Origin: Lates calcarifer
Lineage: Eukaryota; Chordata; Actinopteri; Centropomidae
Reading direction: 5' to 3'
Assembly: GCF_001640805.2 (NCBI RefSeq)
Contig: NC_066852.1
Span: 4,510,194 to 4,574,193 of the forward strand
Length of the DNA: 64,000 nucleotides
In this document: positions 25,029-37,900 of the stretch, one piece after another
How positions within the stretch are numbered: the stretch's first letter is position 1
How the letters are laid out: every line of letters begins with the position of its first letter
Translations under genes and position numbers: made by a program
The notes under the pieces: model-generated
Database searches by the model: none
Told to the model about the DNA's origin: nothing
What the model saw: only the letters and a program-made list of their open reading frames with translations

Positions 25029-26250
25029 TGTGCTGTAAATAATATATCATCATGCCAATCAGCCTCATCATCAATGTGTGTCTAGTGTTTTTGGGTGAAA
25101 GAGACAGAGCCCACCAGTGCTGTATACACACAAACACAAGCAGGCTGTGGTAATTATGCCAGAATCTAACTTAACACTTAATTTTACAATAGTAACACAA
25201 TAGTGCTAATAATAATGGTAATAACAGTTTATTAGAGTCAACTCTGGCCAGAATTAGAGATTAAACATTTTGAATGGGTGCTGCCATTTTTGCTCATCAA
25301 TCTATCTTTATTGCACTCATTTAAATAAACATCAACTCATTGAACGCTGTGACATGCAGTGACATCTAAAACAGAACTGTTAAAAAGTTAGTGTTTTAGT
25401 TTTATTTAACTGATGACATACTGTACCAACTGATCTGAACCTAAAATAAGGAAAGTAGTGCTTGTTAAAAAATGTTAGAGGTGTGATGTATTGAATGGAG
25501 CATATAAATGGCATGATTAGAGAAAGAAAACAAAATGTTAGTTTTAATTCACTTGACTGTAGGAATTGATGGACTGCGTTTGTCAAACAGTCTCTGCAAA
25601 CTATTTCTACTGTATTACAGACTCAGATACTTTCTGACAGGTTAATTCAAGGATGAGCTCAGAATCTTTATTTTGTGGGCACTGATAACGATGAACTGAA
25701 AACAATCAGCTGTTAGTCTTTGTTTCCCTCTGCCATCCTTCATAGCTGTCATAAGAAGTTTTACTTGTTATTAACATTTTGAGTTCAGCAAAAATGAAGG
25801 GCGTAAATAAAGGGCAGAATTTCTTGCTTAGGTATAGGGTATTGCTATTTGCTTTCAGTGTCAATTCTGAGACTGGGGCATTGGATCTAGATCTTGAGTA
25901 ATTTTGGAGTGCAGGAGGTTTGTGCAAAGGTGCATACAAAATTATATGACTTTTTATTTTATTTTCTCTCATGTTCAGTCCTGGATGCTCTGCTGCAACT
26001 GATAATAAATTGACTTAAAGTCAGACATCAGCAAGTCCAGCGATGGAGTCAATGATCACTACATTGGTATCCAATCTGTTTGGTTTGTCACCTATTAAAC
26101 TGAAACAACACTGATCAGTTTAATCCAGAAATGATCCATTCTCAGTTTGTCTCATTTGACAGTTTGAGCCTGAAGATGTGAATCTAGCCTAGAAATAGGC
26201 TGAAAATCCTTGCTCTACTTGTTGCATGTTAAAATTAGCCCTGCTAATAA
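25029..26250. other. No gene seen; distal upstream region of the exon 1 gene
   Basis: AT-rich DNA between the Tc1 relic and the CpG-rich promoter region. Only short chance frames are present. Regulatory content cannot be judged from one sequence. Confidence 0.4.
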
Positions 26251-26439
26251 ACTGTAATATAGGCTGCGGCGCGAGGAAACTGACAACAACAAACAACAAC
26301 AAAAAAAACCCTGAGATGAAGCCTACACGAAGATCCTGTGTCACGCAGAAATTCGCTCTCTTTTTGCTCGAACTTAATATTTTTGTATGAAGACAAATAA
26401 CCCACGGTCAGTGAGTTACATGAGCTGGTTCCCATCAGT

Positions 26440-26860
26440 GAAATGCTGAAGACTGCGGGACGGCAGCGCCTCCACAAGAAGTCGCCGTTAACAGCCACTT
26501 TAAGCTAGGTACATACAACCGGGTCAGGACAGGAAGTGGGAGGATTTTCCTTTTAAATTAAAAGAGCCGCTATTACCCGCAGTCCACACGAGCGTCTGGA
26601 CGCCACTGAGTTCGCTTTACTTGAAAACATCCACACCGGCTGTGGTGGTGTTCGTTAGCGCTAGCTTGCCTGTAGCGGCGCTGCCAATAACCTCTCAGTT
26701 GAAGGAGGGACTTTGTTGAGCGCTGCGTTGGTGGATGCTTTACAGTCAGACAGGAAAACCGGGGACTTGAAGAAAAGCACTTTTCGGGATTTTCAGAGAC
26801 TCACGGGCTAATTCCCCCCCCCCAGACAACATCCCACAGCAGACAAACAGATCGATAAAC
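26440..26860 (+). promoter_or_regulatory. CpG-rich promoter and 5' untranslated region of the exon 1 gene
   Basis: CpG dinucleotides are rare elsewhere in the window but cluster here, for example cgggacggcagcgcc, cgagcgtctggacgcc, gttagcgctagc and tagcggcgctgcc. This is the pattern of a vertebrate CpG-island promoter. A tttaaattaaaag stretch at about 26555 could act as a weak TATA-like element, and acaggaagtggg at about 26529 fits an ETS site. Both are inferences. A run of ten C followed by AG (26814-26825) looks like a splice acceptor and leaves open a non-coding upstream exon. The transcription start is not determined. Confidence 0.55.
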
Positions 26861-26921
26861 ATGAAGAATCCTCTGTACTGGGCTATGCTGGTCGGGATGA
26901 CCATCCTGCTGATGGAGCAAG
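26861..26921 (+). CDS. First coding exon of an unidentified secreted or membrane protein
   Basis: The ATG at 26861 has A at -3 (aac before ATG), a favourable context, and sits just downstream of the CpG-rich region. The exon encodes 20 residues plus one base. The frame starts MKNPLYWAML, has a hydrophobic core running through residues 5-18, and ends MEQ. That is the composition of a signal peptide, so the protein probably enters the secretory pathway. The exon ends at 26921 in phase 1, followed by GTAAGTG, a near-perfect donor. A short signal-peptide exon split in phase 1 is common in vertebrate cell-surface and extracellular proteins. I do not recognise the gene. No mature-protein sequence is visible, and no second exon can be supported. 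The alternative is that this frame is spurious. Confidence 0.55.
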
Positions 26922-28789
26922 GTAAGTGATGGATTTTATCCTTGGAGCACTTGTTATCGCTGTCTCTGACTCTGTTGAGATGTGACTGTTTGAAGTGCAT
27001 TTTGCATGTCGCGGACAGTCTATATATGACATCAGGATGCTTGCCATCTAAGCCGCAGCTTAAATTAAGCGATTAGTGAAGTACAGTTGAGCTGTCTTGG
27101 GGCCAGTGGCTTGACTCTAAGTATCAGCGTGTGCTTTGAATGTATTTTTACACCAGTTATATTAGGCTGCAGCCTCGTCTCTTCTGTGAAAGTTTTATCC
27201 TGTTGAGGTCATTCTCAGCAATATCCTAATGCTAACGGTGCATTTTTACATCTGGAAAAAAAAGGGACTAATGTGTTGTTCATCATTCTGTCTGTATAGC
27301 CTTCAGTCACACCGCTATTTACTTTAATGCACCTGCACTGTGCAATTGTCCTTTTTTTGCGCTTGTGGCTCCTGCTGCCCGCGGATCATCTAGACGCATG
27401 GTAAATCTTCCGGACGGGAGGTCTTTGCTGCAAAGTTGATTAAGCATTAGTTCTTAATCCATATTGACTGCGTGCTCAGGTCATCCAAGTTAAGCCATGT
27501 ATTCTCCGGGCAGGCAAGAGTTCGTTGCTCTTGGCAGGGAGAGCTGTGAAGGAACTCAGTCTTTCTGACCTTGTTTACATCTGACATTAAAAATCCTGTT
27601 TAATAAGTAGATTGTGGCACAGAGGCAAACATGCTAGTAAAACCCACTTAAGAAAAATGAACACATTATCAGCCTTAATCAGCCTATTGTGTATTGTGTA
27701 TTCTAGCTCCATCTTCGGTAAGCTACACTATAAAATAGGGACTCAAGGAGAGATTAATGCTAATAAACCCTCCTTTGATAATGACCCCTGGAGGCAGAGG
27801 TAAACAGTTAAATAAATAAATGAGTGAACAGACAAATAAAGTGGAGGAATCAGTGACTGTAGGATATACGGAGGGCTGTTTTTCCTGATCAGCTTTTTAA
27901 ACCTCAACATATTTTATTTGGCCAGCACCCTCTTTGCTCTTTATAAATGCACAAAATACTGCTCTCCAGAACCACAGTCCTACTCAGTCTGCGACAAGTC
28001 AGACTCCCGCACAATAAAACAGAGCAACCAAAGATTTCTGCATGAAGAACTAAAATTATTATGCATGGGAGTTACAAAACTTAATGTTGAAAGTAGTGAT
28101 AAGGTCACAGGTTTACTTGATAATTCTGTATATTTTCTCATTAAAGTATGCTGACTTCAAAATGTCATAGAATTGTTTTTATTCCTGTATTTTCATTCTG
28201 CCTTCAGCTGTGCGGAAAGAGGTTTGCACTGAATACGATGAGCTACACTGCTAAACTGAAACTCTGATAATGTTACGTGGCACACTCTTTTAGCATATAA
28301 AACTCTAAAAAACTGGGCCGCAGACTCTTTGCACTTTTCAACCTAATTATGTATTTGAGATGTGTCAGTGGTGAGAAAAATATGGAATTAATCAAGTGAC
28401 TCAGTCTGTGTGATTTAGTAGACCAGAGAGAGCTTGTTTTAAACCCACTTAATGAAATGCAGCACATACTGTCACTGTCAACACCATATATCATTACTTA
28501 TGTTACAAAGTAGTGTAGTCATTATTTTGCAGGCAAGAGGTATTTTCAACTGAAAGAAAACCTCTGCTTACCTGACAGCATTTAAAAAAATACACAAATT
28601 ACCAGTGAAACATGCAGCCAGGGAGACAGCGTTTTGTGTCACATCGCCGCACTATTAAAAATGTCTGCTTTTAATACACCACCCCCACCACCCCCATTTC
28701 AAGTCCAATCCATTCTCCAGACAGCATCAAAATTGTGCTGAAGACATTTGCATATCAGCAGATCTGTTGCAGAAGCAGAGATGTGTTTG

Positions 28790-28905
28790 ATTAGATTAGG
28801 TGAAACTTAAATGGTCCCCATGGGGAAATTGGGTCATTGCAGCAACAGAATTGGACACAGATAAGAGACAAGGCAAATATTGAGCATTTTTGATAAAATA
28901 ACAAG
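28790..28905 (-). mobile_element. Possible retroelement 3' tail fragment
   Basis: The sequence gaaacttaaatggtcccc, atggggaaattggg, tcattgcagcaacagaat, read on the minus strand, fits a fish retroelement tail of the form 'caatttcccc..ggggatcattaaagtttc'. It is short, diverged and without clear ends. Confidence 0.45.
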
Positions 28906-31900
28906 TAAACAGAACCAAAGAGCATATGGTGAGTGATAAACGATTGAATCAAAATAGGCAGATTTACATGTGAGCAGAGGTATGTGGAGTATGACTGTAT
29001 CACCAGCTCTCATTATAAAGGCTATGTTTGACTCCTACACTCATCTTTAGCGTTGTGATTGGATACTGCAGCATTATCAAATCACTTACTGAACCCAAAT
29101 ATTTTTTCTAATTTGTTCGTAGTTCTAGCAATCACATTATATAGTATACTCATGTGAATTATAGTTTTCACTTGTGGTCTGATTCGGTCAGGATGACTCA
29201 TCTAGAGAGAGGTTTCTTGTGCAAACAAACGATCCAGCTGCACAGACACCAGCTTGTATAGAGTGACCAGACAATGGCAAAAAGTTTCATTTTGGCCTTT
29301 AGGTGTGTTACTCACCTTATGTCACTAAGGTGTTATGCACCTGTAACCACAACCAACAGTGATGTCATGGGTTCACATGTGCATCATTTTAGCTGAGGTG
29401 AGGACTTAAATTGCTGAAGGTCAGTGACACTGCCAGCAATGTTTGTCATCTCAACAGGTGAAAGTGACAGTCAGCAGTAGGGGAAAAAATGAGAAACTTG
29501 CTAATGTTGCCTGAATGTTTTGTAAATAACATTTTGCCAATAAGAGAGAAGAGATGAAATGTTTGTCAAGAGATTCTTAAGCTCTGCTTTTAGGAAATTT
29601 TCAAACCAGGGATATGATCCAACATGGAACCAGCTGTCAGAACCCAGCACCAGTCATGTTAAAAATTCATGTTTCCTGTTCTGTAAATAACGATTTTGAG
29701 TAATTTTCCATTACCGAGTTCAAACCCTTGTATCAATCTTAGCTCTATGCTGTCGTGACTGTTTAAACATACAAGACTGTGTCTCTGTTTTTAAAATAGC
29801 TGTTAGTTGTAAAAATATCTCCTCCTATGATCTGATCTGATTATAATCGGACATTGATGCAGCTTGTATACATTGTCACTGTTCATGAGAGGAAAAAAAA
29901 AAGAAGGTATTTTGGCTCATATACAGATATGCAGAAAGACCCTGCAGGTCAGAACCAGGCTGGTTTGGGTGGATGTAGAGAGCACGGCAGATCACAGGGG
30001 CAGAGAAAAACAATCCGGACCGATTGATGGAGACAGTAAGAAGCGCCTGGGTTGAAGCGCTCTCCTAGTTGGCTGGCTGAGGCTGGAGCCACTGTGGCAG
30101 CAAACACTGTACATCTGGATGCTAGTCGACACGAGCAAGTGCTTGAAGCTCTTCTCAGTACACCTCAAGGGGATGAGCCGCAGGCTAAATTTGCTGTGGG
30201 GCTGTGTCAGCTCACTGAACAGAGGTTGTGAGGCATTGTCTAAAATGAAGATCAGTTCAGTTTCCAGTTGATGATTTTTTTGCACCATGCCTGTTTTTCT
30301 TTCATTCATTTTCAGGAGACGATCAACATCATGCACAGTATATCATAGTGTCACGCTGTCCTTTGGCTTTCTCATGTGAACTGGGAACATATGTGTGAAT
30401 GTGTCAAGGTCAGCTTCACAGTGCCTGCTTCTAATATACTTGGCACCAACAGTTGTATGCATTAGCCGTGACAGATGATTCACACATGACACCAGAGACA
30501 TACATGAACAAAAGCAGTGGTGCGAGGAGTGTGTGCCTTCTACGAGTTGTACAGACCTTTCCTGTGTTTTCTGTGAGGTGAAGCAGTAGAGTACCTTTTA
30601 CTTTGCTGCAGCTGTTCATACTGTTTCTATCCGTGGATTGAGTATACAAGTAGCGTTAGAATATTTCTTGAAAGCAGGTAGGATCTGAACCCCAACAGTT
30701 GATCATCGTCCATGAGAACAAAATGAGCAGACTCCGACATGTGAAGGGTAGGTGGTAAGCAATCAGGCACTGACATCAGTGGGTGTTTTTGCATGGAGGA
30801 AACAAATTTGTGAAAAAAAATCAAGAAAAAAAAACAAACAAAAAAACTAAAGAAAACTAAAATGCAGCAAAAACATTCCACAATCAGACTGTCCCAAAAG
30901 AAGCAGAATGTGTTCTTTTCCTGACAAAGAAAAGAAGAGCATTTCTTTCTGGAGTATTAATCCAGCTGAAGATAAACACTGGTAATGAGGCAGCCTCATT
31001 GTCTAAGAGGGCTGCTTCCCTCCCTTTTTCTCTGTATGGGGTTGGGAGAAGACAGTGCTGGCTGTGTTGCCAGGATGCAGCACAAACTCTTGAGTTTTTT
31101 TTTCTGGACACGACCCTCGCAGGCCTGTGTATTGTGCCCTTGTCCTTCCTCCATCAGCCTGTGTCAGCCAAAGACGAGAATTATAGCTGGTTAGATCGAA
31201 ATTTTGGAGCAACAGCTGTTATTGGATGACCAGCTGAGAGAGCAGAGATGGATAGGGGTGGTGGTAAGGGAGCCATAGTGTGCTTGTTGTATGCAGCCTT
31301 TTGTTAAAGACATTGAGATCATTGTTGATGGGTAGAGTGTGTTCTCTTCTTATCACAGAGCCACAGCTATTCTGCAGGGATCTCAAGGAAAAAGAGGCAG
31401 AGCTGTTGATGTAAAAAATGACCATGTTCGTGTCCATCTCCCTGGTGCACAGTCTGCATAAAGTCATGCTGCACAGTGTATGGGCAGAGCAGGCAGATGG
31501 CTGACAATGGCAGGTAGATATCACCATCTGTGTACAGTGGCGTGGTATCAAAATGTTATAAATGAAAATTGGCTGTGAGATACCATTAAAGCCAGGTGCA
31601 TCCTAGCTGGAAGGCAAGAGTTCACCCCGGATATGTTCATGTATGTATTTCAATATGAAGCACATGATGCACTGGAATGTATCTTTCTGATGCACTTTTC
31701 TTGAACTTTCCTCATCTACCTTTACGTGAAATAGTGATTTACTTTCCTTCGCTGAATGCCCTCCAGAGACTGGCAGGAACCTGTTGCATACAGCTGTGAG
31801 CAACAGTGTGCATGTCGTCAGCCGTCACTAAAACAATCAAATCTGAATGAATGAGATCAAACAAGTAATCTCCTCAAAATAATTCAAATGCAATGCAGTT

Positions 31901-34900
31901 TAGCATTACCTAAACTACTCTGTAGAATAGACACGCAGTGCCTTCACAGAGCAGACGTGCTTCCACTAGTACAATCACTACTATCACACAAGTCTCCTTC
32001 TGTCTGTATTTTCTGAACTCATTTGTATCTGTACTGATCAGTCAGTGATCAGAGTTTTACTTTTTGGCTTGGCAAAATGGTTTCACTCTGTGTGATTGAA
32101 GTGATGGATGCTTCAGTAGTACTGCTGATGTTTTTCTTTTTTTTTTTTTCTGGTGGTAATTTGGGTTGAAAAAAGCTGAAAAAAGAGTGTTACAAAACAA
32201 GCAATAGGCTATTGCACAGTGCAATGTGAATTTTGAATTCAGACAACTACAGACCTCACACAGGTAGACCTCTGTCTACCTATATAAATAAAACTTAAAT
32301 ATTTAAAGGTAGATAGAACAAATAGTGATGGAAATGAGCAAGAGAGTTTTTTGTGATGCTCCCTGTACGCAAAATACAAACTGTCTCATGGTTGCATTGC
32401 ATTCTGGTCTATTGAGTCTGCTGTTACAGGTAAAATTGGTATTAAGTTGAAAATATCTGGACTTAAAATATAGGATGAAGCAACAAAATGGACCCAGAAA
32501 TGAAAGGTTGATCACCAACAGCTATTTTTATTCTTCTCAAGTATTTTTTTTCCTGTTGTTCCATAGCTGAGTCAAGAGGTTGCCTTGGATGTGTTTTTTC
32601 AATTGAACTTCATGGTGCTTTCCTTTCCAATACAATATTAAGGAAATTAGACACATTATGAGATGATGAGTGTCTATAACTGAGAATTGTTACTCCACAG
32701 ATGTGAAATTGCCACTTCGCCTGTGTCATGGAAACAACAAGACACACTATTTGTTTTCTGAAAAGGCAAATTGCAAATTGGAGGTAATTGTTATCCAGTT
32801 GTCTTTTCATTCCTGTGGTGGGAAGCAATTTCCACGTTGCATTCTATTTCTGTATTCAGTATTTGTGTCTGTGTTTGGTATTTTCACAGTTTCATATCAT
32901 AAATGGATCATTTCTGGGTTGGAGAAAGTTTGTTGTAAGAGTTTAATGGAAGACTGATTGATTTACTCATACTTAGTTTTGGTCAACAATCAATTTGCAG
33001 TGCTGGAATTTCACTGAAGGCGTTCAGAACTGAGGCTGCATTGTGCATGGAATTGATAATGTAGCAAAGAGGGAAAATAACTAATCTCAAGAGATGCTGA
33101 GAAAAACACATTTTTTGAATATAATTAGAGTATGACTGCATACTCTACCTTTCCCTCTTAATGTATGACGTGACAAAAGGCCCACACGTAGAAGAAACTT
33201 CTGAAATGTTGATATTTGAAATGCAGATAGACAGTCCCATGTGTCATTGGCAGAAAATGCTGTCTGAATCAGATTTTTGTTTATTTTTCATACTATAGGT
33301 GCTGAATAAAGTCCTTAGCTTGCATATGGCTTCACTTTCACTTCCTGGATATCAAATAATGCAGCGTCATCACGCAGTAGCAAAATCTACAGTTGCACAA
33401 AAATAAAGGCTAAGCTTGAGAAGCTTTTCCTCCCCCACATAGTTCGCCAAGTCCCAGTGAAGTGGTCATGTGACTTGGTGGCCACAGGGGACCTTGCCAG
33501 GGAGGCCTGATTAATAAGCAACAGGGATAGTGACTTCAGACTGTGTCCATTCACCAGGTTGTCGTGTCTGAGGAATGCTGCCTCCTCGAGGAACTCACAG
33601 CTCGCACTTTGCACTGTTTGTTTCTCTATGAGCAGCTTTACAGAAACACTGTTGGATGTGCATATATATGTCCTCTGGGGTGAGGGAATGCCAAAGGCTT
33701 CTCAGCAGAGTTATGTGAAACTCTCAGTGTTTCAAACTCTTTTGGACTTTTGACACAAAGGAACAAAATTTCAGAGCAGTTTACAGGAACTAAAGAGGAA
33801 ATCAGTGAGAGGCAAAGATTCCAAGTTCCCAAGCACTTCTCAGGTTATTCTTGTTTATTAGGCTCATTATTTATGGAATGGTTACAGTACTACATGCAGC
33901 AGCAAGTTAAGGAGTGATTTGGCAGCTTGTACATTCTTTTGACTGATGCTGTGACCTCTAAAATGAATCAAATAAAATTAATAACTGTCAAATTAGTGCA
34001 GCATTAGCAAGCCAAAGCAAAATCCAGATTTTATTTGCTCAAGTGTAGTATTAGTATTAGTATTATTTTTTGCCAGCATGTCTTTTTGTGTGAGTGAAGG
34101 GTAAATTCATTCTAAAGGTTGCAGTGGGACAGTGTATTTGTGTTACAGTATGTCTCATGTCTGTAGAGTATTTTGGTGGGGACTACCAAATAGTAATTTA
34201 TAGCTGATGCATCTCTGGAGCACATTATTTTTGTGGTTTTGAAACTCATGAATCATGTGACCTGACAAATCTAAATGTGTCTTTTTTTTCATTCAGAACT
34301 GAAGAACTATAAAAGCTATGAAGACAAATTTAAAAGAGTTACAGAGGAACCACAGTGAATTTTACAATACAAACAGGAGTCACACTACTTTGCATTGCAT
34401 GTCATAGAGGGCATTTTTAAAACATTTCCTTGTTTTGTCAGGCCTGAGTATTGAATGTCATTGCCTGTTTCTGAACTGTCAAAATTCAGTAGAATAGTAT
34501 TTGGCAACTGGACACTGGAGCCACTGTTATTGTGTTTCTGACTGAAGCCATAGCTGATGCTTGCACTGTGGGAGTTCTAGTGTTTTGGAGCTGCATATGG
34601 AAACTTGGTATTTTGGAAGCTATTTAGGATCCTGAAAGGAAGCATCCTAAGCTGAGTAGCCAGAGGATAATGAAATAAGTTGAAACAACAGTTTATTGTG
34701 CGGGACCAAAGGGGTACAGTATAAATAATGAATTATATCCCCAACATGAACTCTATGATGAACAAAAGCTCTCTGTCTTGTTATCTGACTCTAATTAGTC
34801 TTTTGTTTCCTTTTTTTGTTTTTTTTCCTGTTCAGAGTGACCTTGCCATGATAAGGGAAATTCCATTGTCTGCATTGTAATCAGCTTACCTGTAGTTCTT

Positions 34901-37900
34901 GTGTCTAGAATGTGTAATAGCTTCCTCTAGTGTGCACTGAATATCCCTCTCCTGCCTGCACTACAGATACAATCAACCTGTTCCTGCTACTGTTTCTTAC
35001 CTACTTGATTGTGGAGCCTTCCCAGGCTTTCGGGAGCATTTACAGCCTGAGTTACTCCTCTAAATCTTCCATATGTTCTTTTTTATCTGATTTGAAATCT
35101 CAAGGGAGGGAAACAGATGTATAATTTAGGTGGGCAGGCAGTAGATACCCACATCAATCATACACCATCACCTGCCCAGATCCTTGACATTGACACTGTG
35201 ATAAGGACGCCACTTGAAACTTGGCCTGCCCTCATGCATTAACAGCAGGGAGGCGTCTCACAGTTGGGGCACTTAACTAGTGCAGCGGTATGGTTGCAAT
35301 TTTGGAGCAGATGGCTGAGTTAGTGGTTAGCAAGCACATGGTCTGTGGAATAATCTGTGTGTAATTATTGGGGGCTTGCCTGGGCATTTGTGTGAAACAC
35401 ATGAGATAATATTTCAATTAGCGCTATCATTGATTGGGTTGGAAGCCCTTTGGCAAAAGCTTTTGTGGTAGAATCTGGGAGAGTGTTAATAGGAAACAGG
35501 TGAGTCTCCTGGGAGCAGGAATCTTACGTACGTACTTGTCATTTATTTTCCCTCCTCCTGAAAAACCTCATAGTTGAGCTGTAAAGTTGTTTGACCACCT
35601 CCATAACAGTGAGCAACAATCATTCCATCATCTCACTTTTGTTTCTGTGTGTCTACTGAGATGATATGTGACTTCTATAAACAAGGGTGACATAATTCCA
35701 GATTTCCCACTGGGGGAGGACAGAGTGTGCTGATGTTATCTGAATCACTCCTCTAACCTTGTGATTGATGAATGCAAAGTTAATAGATCGATACAGCTGA
35801 TATAAGTTAAAAAGGACTTACGGGCTCTCACAGTGTCACAAAGAGCTGATAACAGAGACAGCAGAGAGGAGTTATGAGGCTTACGAAGGTTTGTGTCTCG
35901 ATTTGTTGTACACAAGTGCATGAATTAGCAGATCCACGTCAGGATATGTGAACTCATGAATATTTAACCAGGATTTTCCACATCATGGATTGTTATGACA
36001 GTCATGTTTTAGTTTTGAGCGATTCAGCTGAAGAAACAAAGCACGTGGCAGACGGAGTGACTAGATGATCTTCCATCCCCAACTATCTAAGAAATGTTGC
36101 TTCTTGCTATCTGGACCGGTGTGTTGTGTCTGAGAATCTGCACTAAAGTGGCTTTTTAATTGCAATCAGATCAGCAGCAGCTGTCTACGATGAACCCTGA
36201 TGCCATTTAAAAGGTTGATTAGAGCGAATGCATGGAGTTCAGTGAATGTGCAGCTTTCAGTCTTTTTGGGCTTCCTGGTGGTAAAGCATCATTGATGACC
36301 AGCAGCAGGTTTAATGTACCTGACTGTGCTGCAACTGCCCTGATTCAGTTTGCTTAATGATGACATGATTATACGTATAATGTCAGGGGACCATATCTGG
36401 TTTCACATCAGTGAAAGGTAACGAAGTTTGAGGTTTTTTTCATTTTTTTTTTTTAAATGCCCTAGATGCCACAAACCGCACTCTCCAGTCTTGGGAAAGG
36501 TCTTAATTATTAAAACAAAATGTGTTTTATTTGTTATAATGACTGGTTATATGCAATGAGAGTTATGAGTCAGTAATTTCCCAATATTTCTGAAAATTGT
36601 GAGCAGTGAGCATATGAATAACATTTTTTAAATACATTTTTCATGACTACATTTTTTCCCAGAGAAAAATAGAAGAGGATATCATTAGTATGTGCACTGA
36701 AAACCAACTTGGCAGGGAAAGTTTAATATGACTGTTGTTTCAGGACTTCATTTACAACCTGATTCTCTATAAAGCTCTTTGCATTACTTTAGACTTTACA
36801 ATGCTCATTAAATTTCATGGAAGCTTATGTAGGCCTGACTTATAATTAATGTTCAACGCTTGAGTGGCAATCTTAATAGTCTTTTAAATGGTCAATACAA
36901 AAATGAATGTTTCTCATTAATCAAAATCCCATTGCTGTGATTTCTGCTAAGCCTTTTTCGTAGCCTTGCTATAACACATTATTCATTTAGGCCAAAAAAC
37001 CCTTGTCCCAGAGTGGAAAAAAATCACTTTGTTTTCCCCTTGCACAATATTGGAATCTGGGGACCACTATTGTTGTCCTGAAAACCCAAAGCACGATCTC
37101 AGTGTGAAAATAAACTTGAATGATCAAGCCTTGCTTATAAAAGGCAATTTTGGTGACTTTCCAAATCTGCAGGAATCCCACATTTCCAAATTGGTGTGCT
37201 GTTAGAATAGCCATAACAGTCCAACTGTTAAAAAAGAACAACCGAAAGATGAAACAACTAAAGCAAACTCAGAGGACAGCTACTGCTGCCTCTCTGCCAG
37301 CTGTACACATGCCACCCTCCCTGCTCATACCAACCATGCATCAGCAGCTGTTAGTTTAGAATGTAGCAAAGGGATTCGTAGTATAACCCAGTTATTATTC
37401 TCTTCTGCTGTAATTCTCTGAACATACAACATGTCACTCAGGCCTCATGTCATCAGTCGAAACATCTATACAACTATACTGTTTCCTGCAGAATCATCGC
37501 ACACATAGCAAAACAACCTAGCCTAACCATAAATTGCATATTGGATTGGCCTCCATTATTAGTTACAATGCTATAAAAATTCTGCTTGTATATAAAAGTG
37601 TTGAACTCAAACACAAAAAACAGCCTTTCAGTATCAAACCCTGTACTTACATCATTCGGCACAGTAAAGCCTAAACATCACAGTTTTTATTAACTTTTTT
37701 AATATTGCACATAATACATTACCCCACAAGACTTGTAGTAGTTATTGGGTTTATAGACAGCTAGCAGTTAGAGACAGAATCACACAACACTGAAACATGA
37801 AAATCCATTTTAATTTCTCATCTTCAGCATCTCAGTTTGATGAAGCAAAATGATTTGGGATTTACCTGCAGGGGGGTAGATAATAGCACAGTACTTGCAC

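Noticed and set aside
28190..28256. Acceptor-like site with a short in-phase continuation (AVRKEVCTEYDELHC then stop)
   Set aside because: The continuation is only 15 residues before a stop and has no donor. Such matches are expected by chance in a long intron.
34950..35124. Acceptor-like site followed by a phase-1-compatible hydrophobic frame
   Set aside because: No donor is present, the frame ends in a stop, and a second hydrophobic leader after a signal peptide exon is implausible.
35270..35340. tRNA-like words (gagttagtggttagcaag) suggesting a tRNA-derived SINE head
   Set aside because: No second promoter box, cloverleaf or A-rich tail could be found.
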